Below, in pieces: positions 7,823-16,557 of a stretch of 64,000 nt of DNA. The DNA is from CAWCBG01 sp963793845. GTDB lineage: Bacteria > Acidobacteriota > Terriglobia > Terriglobales > Acidobacteriaceae. Position 1 is the stretch's first letter, and every line of letters starts with the position of its first letter. The stretch is from the NCBI GenBank assembly GCA_963793845.1, contig CAWCBG010000006.1, positions 57,115 through 121,114 on the forward strand. The letters are read 5' to 3'. The position numbers were made by a program, and so were the translations under genes. Under the pieces are notes generated by a model. That model was given only the letters and a program-made list of their open reading frames with translations. It was not told where the DNA came from and ran no database searches.

Positions 7823-8245
7823 ATGCCTAACGGCCCCAAGCCTCAGATTCTAGTTGTGGACGACGAACCCGATGTTCGCGAAAGTCTCGCAATGTTGCTG
7901 GTGTCGGAGGGATATGACGTGGCGAGCGCAGAAAATGGCGTCAGCGCTGTTTTCCACTTAAGCCGCATTCTCCCTGATCTGATCGTTACCGATCTCAACA
8001 TGCCGCAAATGTCGGGTCTGGAGTTAATTTCGCATGTGCGGAGCCGTTATCCGTCAATTTCGATTGTCGCGATGAGCGGCGACTACCGGGGAGACGCCGT
8101 GCCTGCCGGCCTCGTGGCTGACAGGTTCTACCCCAAGGGACAGCATCCCCAACACCTCTTGACAACCATCGCAGGCCTGATCGCTGGCGACCCTGAACGA
8201 GAAAGCGCTGCTGCAAGGCGCACTCGACCGGCGCTGGAATCGTAG
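7823..8245 (+). CDS. Stand-alone response regulator receiver protein
   Basis: From the ATG at 7823 (CAGGAG 6 nt upstream) the product has 140 residues, all one CheY-like receiver domain: acidic pocket D13/D14, phospho-acceptor D57 in VTDLNMP, Ser85 in VAMSGD and conserved Lys105 in YPKG. There is no output domain, so it probably relays phosphate or acts by protein contact. No histidine kinase is nearby. It lies 15 bases upstream of the DUF3309 gene and is probably cotranscribed with it. Confidence 0.92.
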   Translation: MPNGPKPQILVVDDEPDVRESLAMLLVSEGYDVASAENGVSAVFHLSRILPDLIVTDLNMPQMSGLELISHVRSRYPSISIVAMSGDYRGDAVPAGLVADRFYPKGQHPQHLLTTIAGLIAGDPERESAAARRTRPALES

Positions 8246-8260
8246 AAATAGGAGAAAAGT

Positions 8261-8416
8261 ATGCTCGGAACCGTCTTGATCGTTCTTCTGGTTTTGTTTC
8301 TGATCGGCGCCCTGCCAACCTGGAATCACAGCCGCTCCTGGGGTTACTTCCCGAGCGGTGGACTGGGCTTAGTGCTGGTCATTGTCGTCATTATGCTGTT
8401 GCTGGGGCGAATCTAG
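8261..8416 (+). CDS. DUF3309 small membrane protein
   Basis: The 51-residue frame from ATG 8261 has TAGGAG 7 nt upstream. It has two hydrophobic helices around the signature LIGALPTWNHSRSWGYFPSG, diagnostic of DUF3309, a very small uncharacterised membrane protein found in many proteobacteria and acidobacteria. It directly follows the receiver gene. Confidence 0.92.
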   Translation: MLGTVLIVLLVLFLIGALPTWNHSRSWGYFPSGGLGLVLVIVVIMLLLGRI

Positions 8417-8566
8417 GTGAAAATTGCGTGCCTCTGGCGCCCCTCCACCCACGACTGCCGCTGAAGGCATGCAGCGGATTCACAGGCAGGTTAAGCCGCA
8501 GTTCCGGCACCTCGGACCGCCGAGTGGTCGCAAATTGTTTGCGCACAACCGGCATAGGAGAAAGAT

Positions 8567-8713
8567 ATGCTCTGGACCGTATTTGTAATTCTTCTGATTC
8601 TGTGGCTTCTCGGCTTCAGTTTCCACATAGCAGGCAGTCTGATCCACATTCTGCTGGTTATCGCCGTTGTGGTCCTGGTCATCAACCTGATCAGTGGCCG
8701 TCGCGCGGTCTGA
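8567..8713 (+). CDS. lmo0937-type small membrane protein
   Basis: A 48-residue frame from ATG 8567 has TAGGAG upstream. MLWTVFVILLILWLLGFSFH..., GSLIHILLVIAVVVLVINLISGRR is the lmo0937/DUF5670 pattern: two short hydrophobic helices and a basic C-terminus. Function is unknown; members are often stress-induced. It belongs with the DUF3309 and SYLF genes around it. Confidence 0.9.
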   Translation: MLWTVFVILLILWLLGFSFHIAGSLIHILLVIAVVVLVINLISGRRAV

Positions 8714-8783
8714 CCATCCGGCGGATCTCCGCCTCACAAGTTCGCCCACAAAATAGCGTGGAATGAAAAAGGAAGTGTTTCTG

Positions 8784-9497
8784 ATGAAGAAATACATAAT
8801 TGCAATGCTCACGTTGTCACTAGCCACATTAGCCACCTTCGCCTTCGCCGGTTCAGGGGAGCAAGACACCACGGCACGCTTACAAGCCGCCGGCCAGGTC
8901 ATGAATGAAATCATGGCGGCGCCCGATAAAGGTATCCCGGAAGAAGTGCTGAATGGCGCCAAATGTATCGCTGTAGTGCCCGCCATGGCGAAGGGCGGAT
9001 TCATTGTCGGCGGCGAGCACGGACGCGGCGTGGTTACGTGCCGCACGACCCATGGCTGGAGCGCGCCGGCATTCATTTCCATCGGCGGAGGCAATTTTGG
9101 CTTCCAGGCGGGCGGCCAGTCAGTTGACCTCGTCATGTTGTTCATGAACGATAAGGGCGTGCAAGGCTTGCTTTCGAGCAAGTTTGAGCTCAGCGGCGAA
9201 GCGTCGGCGGCAGCCGGTCCGGTTGGACGCCATGCGTCAGCAGGCACCGACTGGAAGATGAATACCGAGGCCTTGAGTTATTCGCGTACCAAGGGCCTGT
9301 TTGCTGGAGTCGCCGTAGATGGCGCCAAGATCCAGCAAGACAACGACTCCACGGTCGCCATATACGGCAAGGATGTTTCCTTCCGTAAGACTCTGTCTGG
9401 CGACGTCCACACACCGGCGAGCGCCGATTCGTTCATCGCAGCGATCAATGCCGCCGAGCGGCGGGCGCACGAACACGAAACCGCCGAAAACAAATAG
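8784..9497 (+). CDS. SYLF (YSC84-like) lipid-binding domain protein
   Basis: From ATG 8784 (AAGGAAG 8 nt upstream; an in-frame ATG at 8763 gives a less typical N-terminus) the product has 237 residues. A signal peptide (MKKYIIAMLTLSLATLATFAFA) precedes a full SYLF domain: IPEEVLNGAKCIAVVPAMAKGGFIVGGEHGRG, WSAPAFISIGGGNFGFQAG, DLVMLFMNDKGVQ, and GLFAGVAVDGAKIQQD near the C-terminus. SYLF domains bind phosphoinositide-type lipids in eukaryotes; the bacterial exported versions are probably periplasmic lipid-binding or stress proteins. It closes the small membrane/stress gene cluster. Confidence 0.92.
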   Translation: MKKYIIAMLTLSLATLATFAFAGSGEQDTTARLQAAGQVMNEIMAAPDKGIPEEVLNGAKCIAVVPAMAKGGFIVGGEHGRGVVTCRTTHGWSAPAFISIGGGNFGFQAGGQSVDLVMLFMNDKGVQGLLSSKFELSGEASAAAGPVGRHASAGTDWKMNTEALSYSRTKGLFAGVAVDGAKIQQDNDSTVAIYGKDVSFRKTLSGDVHTPASADSFIAAINAAERRAHEHETAENK

Positions 9498-9647
9498 TTG
9501 AGACTTGCCAGCCCGCTGCCAAACCGCAGCGAGTTGGCAATTAAGTGTCGCGGCGCTGAACGGTAAGGTCTCTGAGGGAGAGGCCGATCTGGTCAGCGCT
9601 GCGATTGTTAACCAGATGTTCATGCATATTTGGCAGACAGGGACCCG

Positions 9648-12032
9648 ATGTCATTACCGAAAACGCTGCCATTCAGGAGACCGTTGGGAGCAACAGGCTT
9701 AGTGCCGCAATTGTCGGAGAGCAAGCAGGCGAAGCCATTCGATACTCCCGTCAACCTCTCGCTTCCGAGCCGGGTGGCCATCATCGGGAATTATCTTCCC
9801 CGTCAATGTGGGATTGCGACATTCACCACCGACCTCTGTGATGCTGTATCGGCCGAGTACGGAACTGACCGTTTTTTTGCTCTGCCCGTAAATGATCCAG
9901 AGTCCTCGTACGACTATCCGGAACGCGTTCGCTTCGAACTGACAGAAGAGGAGTTCGCGTCATATCAGCGAGCTGCCGAGTTTCTGAATTTCACTAACGT
10001 GGATCTCGTATGCGTGCAGCATGAGTACGGGATTTTTGGCGGCCCGGCGGGAAGCCACATCCTGGAACTGCTCCGCAACCTCAGCATGCCGATTGTTACA
10101 ACCCTTCATACCGTTCTGCGCGAGCCGAATCCCGACCAGCATCGGGTGATGGTCGAACTGGCAGAACTCTCAGACCGGCTGATCGTGATGAGCCAGCACT
10201 CTTCGCAGTTTTTGCAGGAGGTCTTTCGAGTTCCCGCCGCAAAAATTGACGTGATCCCGCATGGCGTTCCCAATCTCGCGTTCGTCGATCCAAATTTCTT
10301 CAAGGACCGATTCGGAGTCGGTGGCAAGTCTGTGTTACTGACCTTCGGCTTGCTGTCGCCCAATAAGGGAGTGGAAACAGTCCTCCATGCCCTGCCGCGC
10401 ATTTTGTCTCACAACAGCAATGTTACTTACATCATCGCGGGCGCAACCCATCCTCATATTCGGAGGCGCGAGGGAGACAAATACCGGGAATCGCTGCAAT
10501 TACTCGCCAAGGATCTTGGAGTCGAGAAGAATGTCATCTTCCACAACCGTTTTGTTAGCCCGGAAGAAATGATGGAATTCATCGGCTCAGCCGATATCTA
10601 CATCACACCCTACAAAAACGAGGCGCAGGTGGTTTCTGGAACGTTGGCCTATGCCTTGGGCGCTGGAAAAGCGGTCATCTCGACTCCGTACTGGCATGCA
10701 CTCGAACTGCTCGATCAGGGCCGCGGCGTGCTGGTTCCATTCAATGACCAGAACGCGATTGCCGAGCAGACCATCCGGTTGCTGGAAAATGAAGCCGAAC
10801 GGCACGCCATGCGCAAGCGTGGATATCTGCATTCACGCAACATGGTCTGGAAGAGCGTGGCCCAGGATTACATGCGCAGTTTCCAAAGAGCCAGAGCGGA
10901 GCGCATGTGGAACCCGCGCCTGGTTAGCCCAAATACGGTCGGCGTCAACCACGTCATCAGTTTGCCTCCGGTGAACCTGAATCATCTCAGCCGGATGACC
11001 GACGATATGGGCATGTTGCAGCACGCTGTGTTCGCCGTCCCCAATCATCACGAGGGCTACACGACAGACGATAACGCACGCGCGTTGATCGTCGCGATTT
11101 TGGCGGAGCAACTCGGAGCGGAGGGACACGCCGAGGCGAAGGACCTGGCGTCACGATATCTGGGCTTTCTCTGGCTTGCCTTCAACTCCGCCAACGGCAG
11201 ATTCCGCAACTTCTTGAGTTATGACCGTCAATGGCAGGAGTCACAAGGGTCGGAAGACAGTCATGGCCGGGCTTTGTGGGCGCTGGGAAGCGCTATCAAT
11301 CAGACAGTCGATGAAGGTCTCCGGGGGCTTGCTGGGCGTCTTTTAGAACTTGCCCTTCCCGCAGCCTTGAGTTTCACAAGTCCTCGGGCTTGGGCATTCA
11401 CGTTGTTTGGAATTCAGGCATATCTAGATCGCTTTCCGGGTGACAGGTCCGCTCAGAGACAAAGAGCTATACTGGCTGACAAGCTGCTGAATATCTATCA
11501 GGTCACCCACACGCCAGATTGGAATTGGTTCGAGGATAGTCTGGTCTACTCGAATGCTCGCTTGTCCCAGGCGCTTGTTCTGGCGGGTTCGCGCACCTCG
11601 AACCAACCGTGGCTCTCCGCCGGCTTGGAATCGCTGGGATGGCTTGGGACGCAGCAGCAATGCACGGTGAGCGGCTACTTTGTGCCCATCGGCTCGCAAG
11701 GGTTCTATCCGAAAACTGGTGAAAAGGCCCGCTTCGATCAACAACCTGTCGAAGCTGGTGCGACGGTCTCCGCTTGTCTTGAGGCGTATCGTGCGACTGG
11801 CGACAGGCATTGGCGCACGGAGGCTTGGGCTGCGTTCAATTGGTTTCTGGGAGACAATGATCTCAAAACCGTCCTGTATGACGCATCCACCGGAGGCTGT
11901 CGAGATGGACTTCATCCCGATCGTGCGAACGAAAACCAGGGAGCCGAATCTACGCTGTCCTTCTTGATAGCACTCTTGGAGATGAAGCAGCTCCGGGATG
12001 TTGCAGCACCAGTGACCGTCGGCTCCCATTGA
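9648..12032 (+). CDS. GT4 glycosyltransferase fused to a glycosidase-like helical domain
   Basis: The 794-residue protein starts at ATG 9648 (AGGGA upstream; a TTG at 9630 is in frame). Residues about 45-420 form a GT-B glycosyltransferase of family GT4: RVAIIGNYLPRQCGIATFT, the HEYGIFGG loop, TFGLLSPNKGVETVLHAL, and the donor-site region PYKNEAQVVSGTLAYALG. Residues about 440-790 are an alpha-helical toroid reminiscent of (alpha/alpha)6 glycosidases, with TTDDNARAL, DSHGRALWALG and NENQGAESTLSFL. The next gene, 46 bases on, is a GH130 phosphorylase, so the pair probably makes or recycles a mannose-containing oligosaccharide or glycoside. Substrates are not deducible. No signal peptide, so cytoplasmic. 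Confidence 0.9.
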   Translation: MSLPKTLPFRRPLGATGLVPQLSESKQAKPFDTPVNLSLPSRVAIIGNYLPRQCGIATFTTDLCDAVSAEYGTDRFFALPVNDPESSYDYPERVRFELTEEEFASYQRAAEFLNFTNVDLVCVQHEYGIFGGPAGSHILELLRNLSMPIVTTLHTVLREPNPDQHRVMVELAELSDRLIVMSQHSSQFLQEVFRVPAAKIDVIPHGVPNLAFVDPNFFKDRFGVGGKSVLLTFGLLSPNKGVETVLHALPRILSHNSNVTYIIAGATHPHIRRREGDKYRESLQLLAKDLGVEKNVIFHNRFVSPEEMMEFIGSADIYITPYKNEAQVVSGTLAYALGAGKAVISTPYWHALELLDQGRGVLVPFNDQNAIAEQTIRLLENEAERHAMRKRGYLHSRNMVWKSVAQDYMRSFQRARAERMWNPRLVSPNTVGVNHVISLPPVNLNHLSRMTDDMGMLQHAVFAVPNHHEGYTTDDNARALIVAILAEQLGAEGHAEAKDLASRYLGFLWLAFNSANGRFRNFLSYDRQWQESQGSEDSHGRALWALGSAINQTVDEGLRGLAGRLLELALPAALSFTSPRAWAFTLFGIQAYLDRFPGDRSAQRQRAILADKLLNIYQVTHTPDWNWFEDSLVYSNARLSQALVLAGSRTSNQPWLSAGLESLGWLGTQQQCTVSGYFVPIGSQGFYPKTGEKARFDQQPVEAGATVSACLEAYRATGDRHWRTEAWAAFNWFLGDNDLKTVLYDASTGGCRDGLHPDRANENQGAESTLSFLIALLEMKQLRDVAAPVTVGSH

Positions 12033-12078
12033 AAAGTTCGCTTCTTTATGCGCTCAATGTTCTGAATGTGAATCAGCT

Positions 12079-13062
12079 ATGACCTTGGTTATCGATACTT
12101 CTTACTCTACCGATTCTCTCCTTCACCGTCATCCCGCCAATCCAATTCTAACCAGCAAAGATTGGCCGTATCGGATCAATAGCGTGTTCAACGCAGGCGC
12201 GACTCTCCTGGCAGACGGCTCGACGCTGTTACTGTGCAGAGTGGAGGATCGTCGAGGTCTCTCCCATCTTTGTGCCGCCCGTTCTATGAACGGGGTGGAC
12301 GGTTGGGCGATCGACCCAACGCCAACTCTGATGCCCAATCCCGATCAGTATCCCGAAGAGCTTTGGGGCATAGAAGACCCGCGCATCACCTTCGTTCCAG
12401 AACTACAGCAGTTTGCCGTAGCTTATACCTCGTACTCAAAGGGCGGTCCGGGCGTTTCCCTTGCGCTAACCAGGGACTTCCGGACATTCGAGCGCTACGG
12501 CGTCATCATGTCGCCGGACGATAAGGACGCGGCGCTTCTGCCTTATAAAATAGGCGGACTCTGGGCGCTCATCCATCGGCCAATGACTCCGTTGGGCGCG
12601 CACATCTGGATTTCTTACTCGCCCGACCTCCGGCATTGGGGAGGCCACCGGGTCATGATGGAGGCGCGCAAAGGCGCGTGGTGGGACGCTAACAAGATTG
12701 GCTTGTCCTCACCGCCCATCGAAACCGAGAGAGGCTGGCTGATGCTCTACCACGGGGTCAAGCAAACGGCTTCCGGCTCGTTATACCGGATTGGCCTTGC
12801 TCTCTTCGACACGCACAAGCCCGACGTTTGTATCTTGCGCGGCGACTCGTGGATCTTTGGACCGGAAGCCGACTATGAGCGTGGAGGAGACGTGAAGGAC
12901 GTAGTGTTTCCTTGTGGACACACCCTCAGTCCCGATGGAGACACCCTTAATATCTACTACGGCGCAGCGGATTCCTGCATAGCGCTGGCCCAGGCAAGCG
13001 TGCTCTCTTTATTGAACTGGCTAGACCATAATGGCACGCCGAGTCCTCTGCCGAGTGTTTGA
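12079..13062 (+). CDS. GH130 glycoside phosphorylase
   Basis: The 327-residue protein has the five-bladed propeller pattern of GH130: NAGATLLADGSTLLLCRVEDRRG, WGIEDPRIT (catalytic Asp of the family), SPPIETERGWLMLYHG, and a terminal YYGAADSCIALA strand. GH130 enzymes phosphorolyse beta-mannosidic bonds (for example Man-beta-1,4-GlcNAc or beta-1,2-mannans), releasing mannose 1-phosphate in the cytoplasm. The 46-base gap after the GT4 gene indicates one operon; a GT4 with GH130 next door suggests a synthesis/turnover couple. The exact linkage specificity cannot be told from sequence by eye. Confidence 0.93.
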   Translation: MTLVIDTSYSTDSLLHRHPANPILTSKDWPYRINSVFNAGATLLADGSTLLLCRVEDRRGLSHLCAARSMNGVDGWAIDPTPTLMPNPDQYPEELWGIEDPRITFVPELQQFAVAYTSYSKGGPGVSLALTRDFRTFERYGVIMSPDDKDAALLPYKIGGLWALIHRPMTPLGAHIWISYSPDLRHWGGHRVMMEARKGAWWDANKIGLSSPPIETERGWLMLYHGVKQTASGSLYRIGLALFDTHKPDVCILRGDSWIFGPEADYERGGDVKDVVFPCGHTLSPDGDTLNIYYGAADSCIALAQASVLSLLNWLDHNGTPSPLPSV

Positions 13063-13262
13063 TGGCAGTGTTTCGAGGTTTGTGACACTGTGTCGCTGGG
13101 AAACAATTCCAGGAATTACCGAGCTTACCTCTCCTAAGGAAGTTTACCTGGCCTGCTGAGTCGCATTCTGCGCCCGCGTTTCGGCATGGTACGTGTCCTT
13201 GGGAGGGAAGTGGCCTCCATTGATAGACACCGTAGCACTTAGCTGTTTTACTTGCAGCAAAA

Positions 13263-13352
13263 TGGCGGAGAGGGAGGGATTCGAACCCCCGATACCCGTC
13301 AAGGTATGGCCGCTTTCGAGGCGGCTCGTTTCAACCACTCACGCACCTCTCC
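13263..13352 (-). tRNA. tRNA-Ser (CGA)
   Basis: On the minus strand GGAGAGG (from 13352) pairs with CCTCTCC, followed by a G discriminator and an encoded CCA. The anticodon loop CTCGAAA lies on a GCCGC/GCGGC stem, giving anticodon CGA. A long variable arm and a TTCGAAT T-loop complete a class II serine tRNA of 90 nt. Confidence 0.97.
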
Positions 13353-13979
13353 GCATCACGGTTGTACATTGGCGTACTTGTTTCTCCAGTCTAACAAAAC
13401 TCTCGACCCCGAGTGTCCGTGGACCTTGCCCTGGCCGTGCGGCTGTGGCGAACCGCCCGCCCAAACGATGAGGAGGCATCGGCGACCTTGGCAGGCCTCC
13501 GTATCCTAGTAGTAATAACTCGTGATCGAGTAGGTTGCCGCCGAGATGAGGAATCAACCCAGCTTTGGCCGGGTACCCCCCTCCCCCCTCAAGTCTGCAA
13601 AATATTGAAAACACTAGGTCAGAAAAAATCTTTCCTCGCAAAATATTCCATCCAAAGGGGTTACAGGTCAAAATATTCCATTCATTGGACTTACAGGAGC
13701 ATAGTTGCAAAGAGCTGCAACTGTTGGGAAGTGGGTCCTAACCGATCAGTAATCAGATCCGAACGTCTGAAGTTGTCAAAGAACCGAGACCACCGTGCGC
13801 CTCGCTGGGCGTCGTTCGAGGGATGAGCCCTCAGGCACAATTCACCCTCGACCTCTATAACCATCGTTGGAGCGTGATGGGAGGAAGTCAAGACAATTCA
13901 GCAGAAAGATAAAAGAGCCGTTCCAAAATGGGAATTTAGGTCGGTTGAACGTTTACGCCCACAAGCTGACAGACGGTGG
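13353..13979. other. Intergenic stretch with A/T-rich repeats
   Basis: About 630 bases between tRNA-Ser and the RAYT gene contain no supportable gene. A C-rich tract (GGGTACCCCCCTCCCCCCTC, 13571-13590) leads into the A/T-rich tandem repeat listed separately. Possible frames on either strand lack ribosome sites and sensible composition. Confidence 0.6.
13598..13698. repeat. A/T-rich imperfect tandem repeat, about 30 bp units
   Basis: Three units each begin CAAAATATT: at 13598 (41 bases, diverged), 13639 (30 bases) and 13669 (30 bases). The last two share CAAAATATTCCAT, then a purine-rich centre, then TTACAGG. The strong A/T bias contrasts with the GC-rich surroundings. I recall very similar 'CAAAATATTGAAA...GGACTTACAG' arrays scattered in acidobacterial genomes after C-rich tracts; the function is unknown. 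Confidence 0.75.
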
Positions 13980-14010
13980 CCCATTCAAGCCCGGTTTTGG
14001 CTTGAGTGGG
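13980..14010. repeat. REP-like hairpin overlapping the RAYT 3' end
   Basis: CCCATTCAAGCC (13980-13991) pairs with GGCTTGAGTGGG (13999-14010) around a 7-nt loop, with a single G-T-type mismatch. The RAYT stop codon (13985-13987) lies inside the left arm, so the end of the transposase gene is itself REP sequence, as expected for a RAYT acting on its own repeats. Confidence 0.7.
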
Positions 14011-14596
14011 GCAGCTCTATCGCCGGACAAAGTGTTCCCGCAGCTCGTTCGCAGGTTCGTGCCTTCCATTCTGACTCGATCTCCACCCGTCCCTCACAGC
14101 CGGTTGCGTAATGACGGAAACTGCTCCACGCCCAGTCCTCCGGACGTTCGCACAGTCCAGCCTTTACTGGATTGCGATGAATGTAGCGCAGCTTCTCCAC
14201 AAACTGCGCGTGAGTTCGAATGTTGAAATCGTAATATCTCTTTTGCCAGAAATGATCCGCATCGCCAATCAAACGCCGCGATATCCCCTGCTTCAATGAC
14301 TTCAGCGCATCGGCCAGCGTATCCTGCTGTGGTTCGCTGAGCAGGAGGTGTAGGTGCTCCGGCATCACGACGTACCCGTAGACCTCAAGCCTGAAGGTGC
14401 GGCGCACCCGCTCCAAGGCTGACTCGAAGATTCGTCGCGTTGTGTCCGTGCTGAACAACTGACGGCGATGGTAGCAGCAGAAAGTGACAAAATGACTTCG
14501 CGCCGCATTTTCATTTGATGCCGTCGACGCGTTATGATCTCGTGACGTGATACCTTCCCAGACTTTGGCCGCTTTTGCCAGCGGCAAATCCCGCAT
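13985..14596 (-). CDS. REP-associated tyrosine transposase (RAYT, Y1_Tnp)
   Basis: This 203-residue protein has the Y1 single-strand transposase signature: HFVTFCCYHRR, the HUH metal motif in MPEHLHLLLSE (His81, His83), and FWQKRYYDFNI with the candidate nucleophile Tyr121/122, then KLRYIHRNPVKAGLCERPEDWAWSS. RAYTs are domesticated IS200/IS605 relatives that process REP hairpins. The true start may lie further in (about residue 30), because family members usually begin shortly before HFVTF. A REP-like hairpin covers its 3' end. Confidence 0.92.
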   Translation of the reverse strand: MRDLPLAKAAKVWEGITSRDHNASTASNENAARSHFVTFCCYHRRQLFSTDTTRRIFESALERVRRTFRLEVYGYVVMPEHLHLLLSEPQQDTLADALKSLKQGISRRLIGDADHFWQKRYYDFNIRTHAQFVEKLRYIHRNPVKAGLCERPEDWAWSSFRHYATGCEGRVEIESEWKARTCERAAGTLCPAIELPHSSQNRA

Positions 14597-14634
14597 CCAT
14601 CATCTCAACTTCAATTTTCGAGGAGCCCAAAATA

Positions 14635-16380
14635 ATGAAGAGGCGCTTTCCACTTGTAGCGTGGCTGGCATGCATTCTGGTCGCCGGCGCTGCGGCCCAG
14701 CAGGCAAATCCACCCGAGCAACGCTCCCAGACTTCCAACCCCTCCTCCGAATCGACCGAACAGAGCGCGACAGAGAGTTCGCCGCAGCAATCCACGCCGC
14801 AAACCAGCCGCGAGCCGCAGGAGCGCCAGCAGCGCCGTGAGCCCGGCACTCCACCAGCGCCGGCCGAGACTGCCGGCGGAGCGCCGGGCCCGACGGCGGC
14901 GCCGAACTATCACTGGGACATGGCCGAGGTTGCGGCGGTGCAGACGCATCATCAGATCACCCTCAACGGCAAGACGCTGCATTACACGGCCACGGCCGGG
15001 CGTCTGCCGATCAAGGACCCCACCGGAAAGATCAACGCAGAGATGTTCTTTGTCGCCTATACGCTCGACGGCGCCGATCCTGCCAAGCGGCCGCTGACCT
15101 TCTCGTACAATGGCGGCCCGGGCTCGGCTTCGATCTGGCTGCACATGGGCGCGCTCGGTCCACGGACCGTCGTGCTGCAATCGGAAGGATGGATGCCCGA
15201 GGCTCCCTATCGCCTGCACGACAACCAATACACCCCGCTCGATGCGACCGATATCGTCATGATTGATGCCATCGGCACCGGCTATAGCCGGCCCGCCGAC
15301 ATGGAGCAGGCAAAGAAATTCTGGAGCTTGCACGGCGACATCGAATCCTTCGGCGAATTCATCCGCATGTACATTTCGCGCTATGAGAGATGGTCTTCGC
15401 CGCTCTACCTGCTGGGCGAGAGCTACGGAACCACGCGTTCGGCCGGCATCGCCGGCTACCTGGCGGATAAGGGCATCAACTTCAACGGTATCTGCCTGCT
15501 CTCCATGGTGCTCAATTTTGAGAGCCTGGAATTCGCGCCCACCAACGACGCGCCGTATCCGCTCATCTTGCCCACCATGACCATGATTGCGGGTTACCAT
15601 CACAAGCTTCCCGCCGACCTCGAGCAGGACATGAACCGCACCCGCCAACAGGCCAGCAACTTTGCCATGAACGAATATTGGCAGGCCCTGAACAAGGGTG
15701 ACGCCCTCACGGCGGAAGAGCGCTCCGCCATGGTCGACAAAGTGTCGCAATACACCGGCCTGCCCAGGAACGTGGTGCAGATGGCCAACATGCGCATCGA
15801 TGTACACACCTTCACCCAATGGCTGCTCGCCGATCAGCAGAAGCGTGTCGGTCGCCTGGATGGCCGCTACACCAGCCCTGCTCCTTCCGGCCCCATGGAA
15901 ACCGCTTTTTTCGACCCGACCTCGGCCGCAACCCAGGGGCCCTTCACCGCTGTCTTCAACGACTACGTTCGGCGTGAGTTGAACTACAAGGTGGACATGC
16001 CCTACTACACCTCGGCTCGGGATCTCGGGACCTTCAATTGGAACTGGGCCAATCCACGGCCCCCGGGTCCCGGCGCCGGCTTTGAAATGGGCTATGCCGA
16101 TGTAGCGACCGCACTGCGCTCGGCCATGATCAAGGAACCATATCTCAAGGTCCTCGTCATGGAGGGCGATTACGACCTGGCCACGCCCTTCCTGGCAGCC
16201 CAGTACACCATGGATCACCTGAACATCACGCCCGACATGCACAAGAACATTTCGTACGCCTATTACGCTTCGGGACACATGGTGTACCTGGACTCCAAAG
16301 CGCACGACAAAATGCACAAGGACTACACAAACTTCGTGACGTCCAACGTGCCGCATTCGTCGGCTGCCGGCAGTCAGTAG
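14635..16380 (+). CDS. S10 family serine carboxypeptidase, exported
   Basis: From ATG 14635 the product has 581 residues. A signal peptide (MKRRFPLVAWLACILVAGAAA) is followed by a low-complexity Gln/Pro/Ser/Glu linker (about 23-85) and a peptidase S10 domain. The catalytic triad is visible: Ser263 in GESYG, Asp514 in GDYDLATP, His548 in SGHMVYLD; the oxyanion segment SYNGGPGSASIWLH is also present. S10 enzymes remove C-terminal residues at acidic pH; the exported acidobacterial members probably help use peptides. AGGAG lies 10 nt upstream of the ATG. The open frame extends 20 codons upstream, but that start spoils the signal peptide. Confidence 0.95.
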   Translation: MKRRFPLVAWLACILVAGAAAQQANPPEQRSQTSNPSSESTEQSATESSPQQSTPQTSREPQERQQRREPGTPPAPAETAGGAPGPTAAPNYHWDMAEVAAVQTHHQITLNGKTLHYTATAGRLPIKDPTGKINAEMFFVAYTLDGADPAKRPLTFSYNGGPGSASIWLHMGALGPRTVVLQSEGWMPEAPYRLHDNQYTPLDATDIVMIDAIGTGYSRPADMEQAKKFWSLHGDIESFGEFIRMYISRYERWSSPLYLLGESYGTTRSAGIAGYLADKGINFNGICLLSMVLNFESLEFAPTNDAPYPLILPTMTMIAGYHHKLPADLEQDMNRTRQQASNFAMNEYWQALNKGDALTAEERSAMVDKVSQYTGLPRNVVQMANMRIDVHTFTQWLLADQQKRVGRLDGRYTSPAPSGPMETAFFDPTSAATQGPFTAVFNDYVRRELNYKVDMPYYTSARDLGTFNWNWANPRPPGPGAGFEMGYADVATALRSAMIKEPYLKVLVMEGDYDLATPFLAAQYTMDHLNITPDMHKNISYAYYASGHMVYLDSKAHDKMHKDYTNFVTSNVPHSSAAGSQ

Positions 16381-16557
16381 CCGGTTGCCAGGGAGGCGCA
16401 AGCACGGATAAACACGGACTACAGAGATGGGACGGAGATCCGGAGGTTGGCAGCAAAAGGCGCGCTCGGCGGGTCTTTGCGTCGCGATGGTCGCGACCAC
16501 TGATCTTGCAGGTTACGTCGAGCGCAACTAAATTAGGTACGAGAGTTGGAGTTGTCC

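Noticed and set aside
13598..13698. Possible CRISPR array
   Set aside because: The units are adjacent and imperfect, with no regularly sized unique spacers and no cas genes in the window.
14611..16500. 629-codon open frame on the minus strand antisense to the S10 carboxypeptidase
   Set aside because: No ribosome site, composition poor in hydrophobic order, and the plus strand has a complete catalytic triad and signal peptide; it is a GC-rich shadow.
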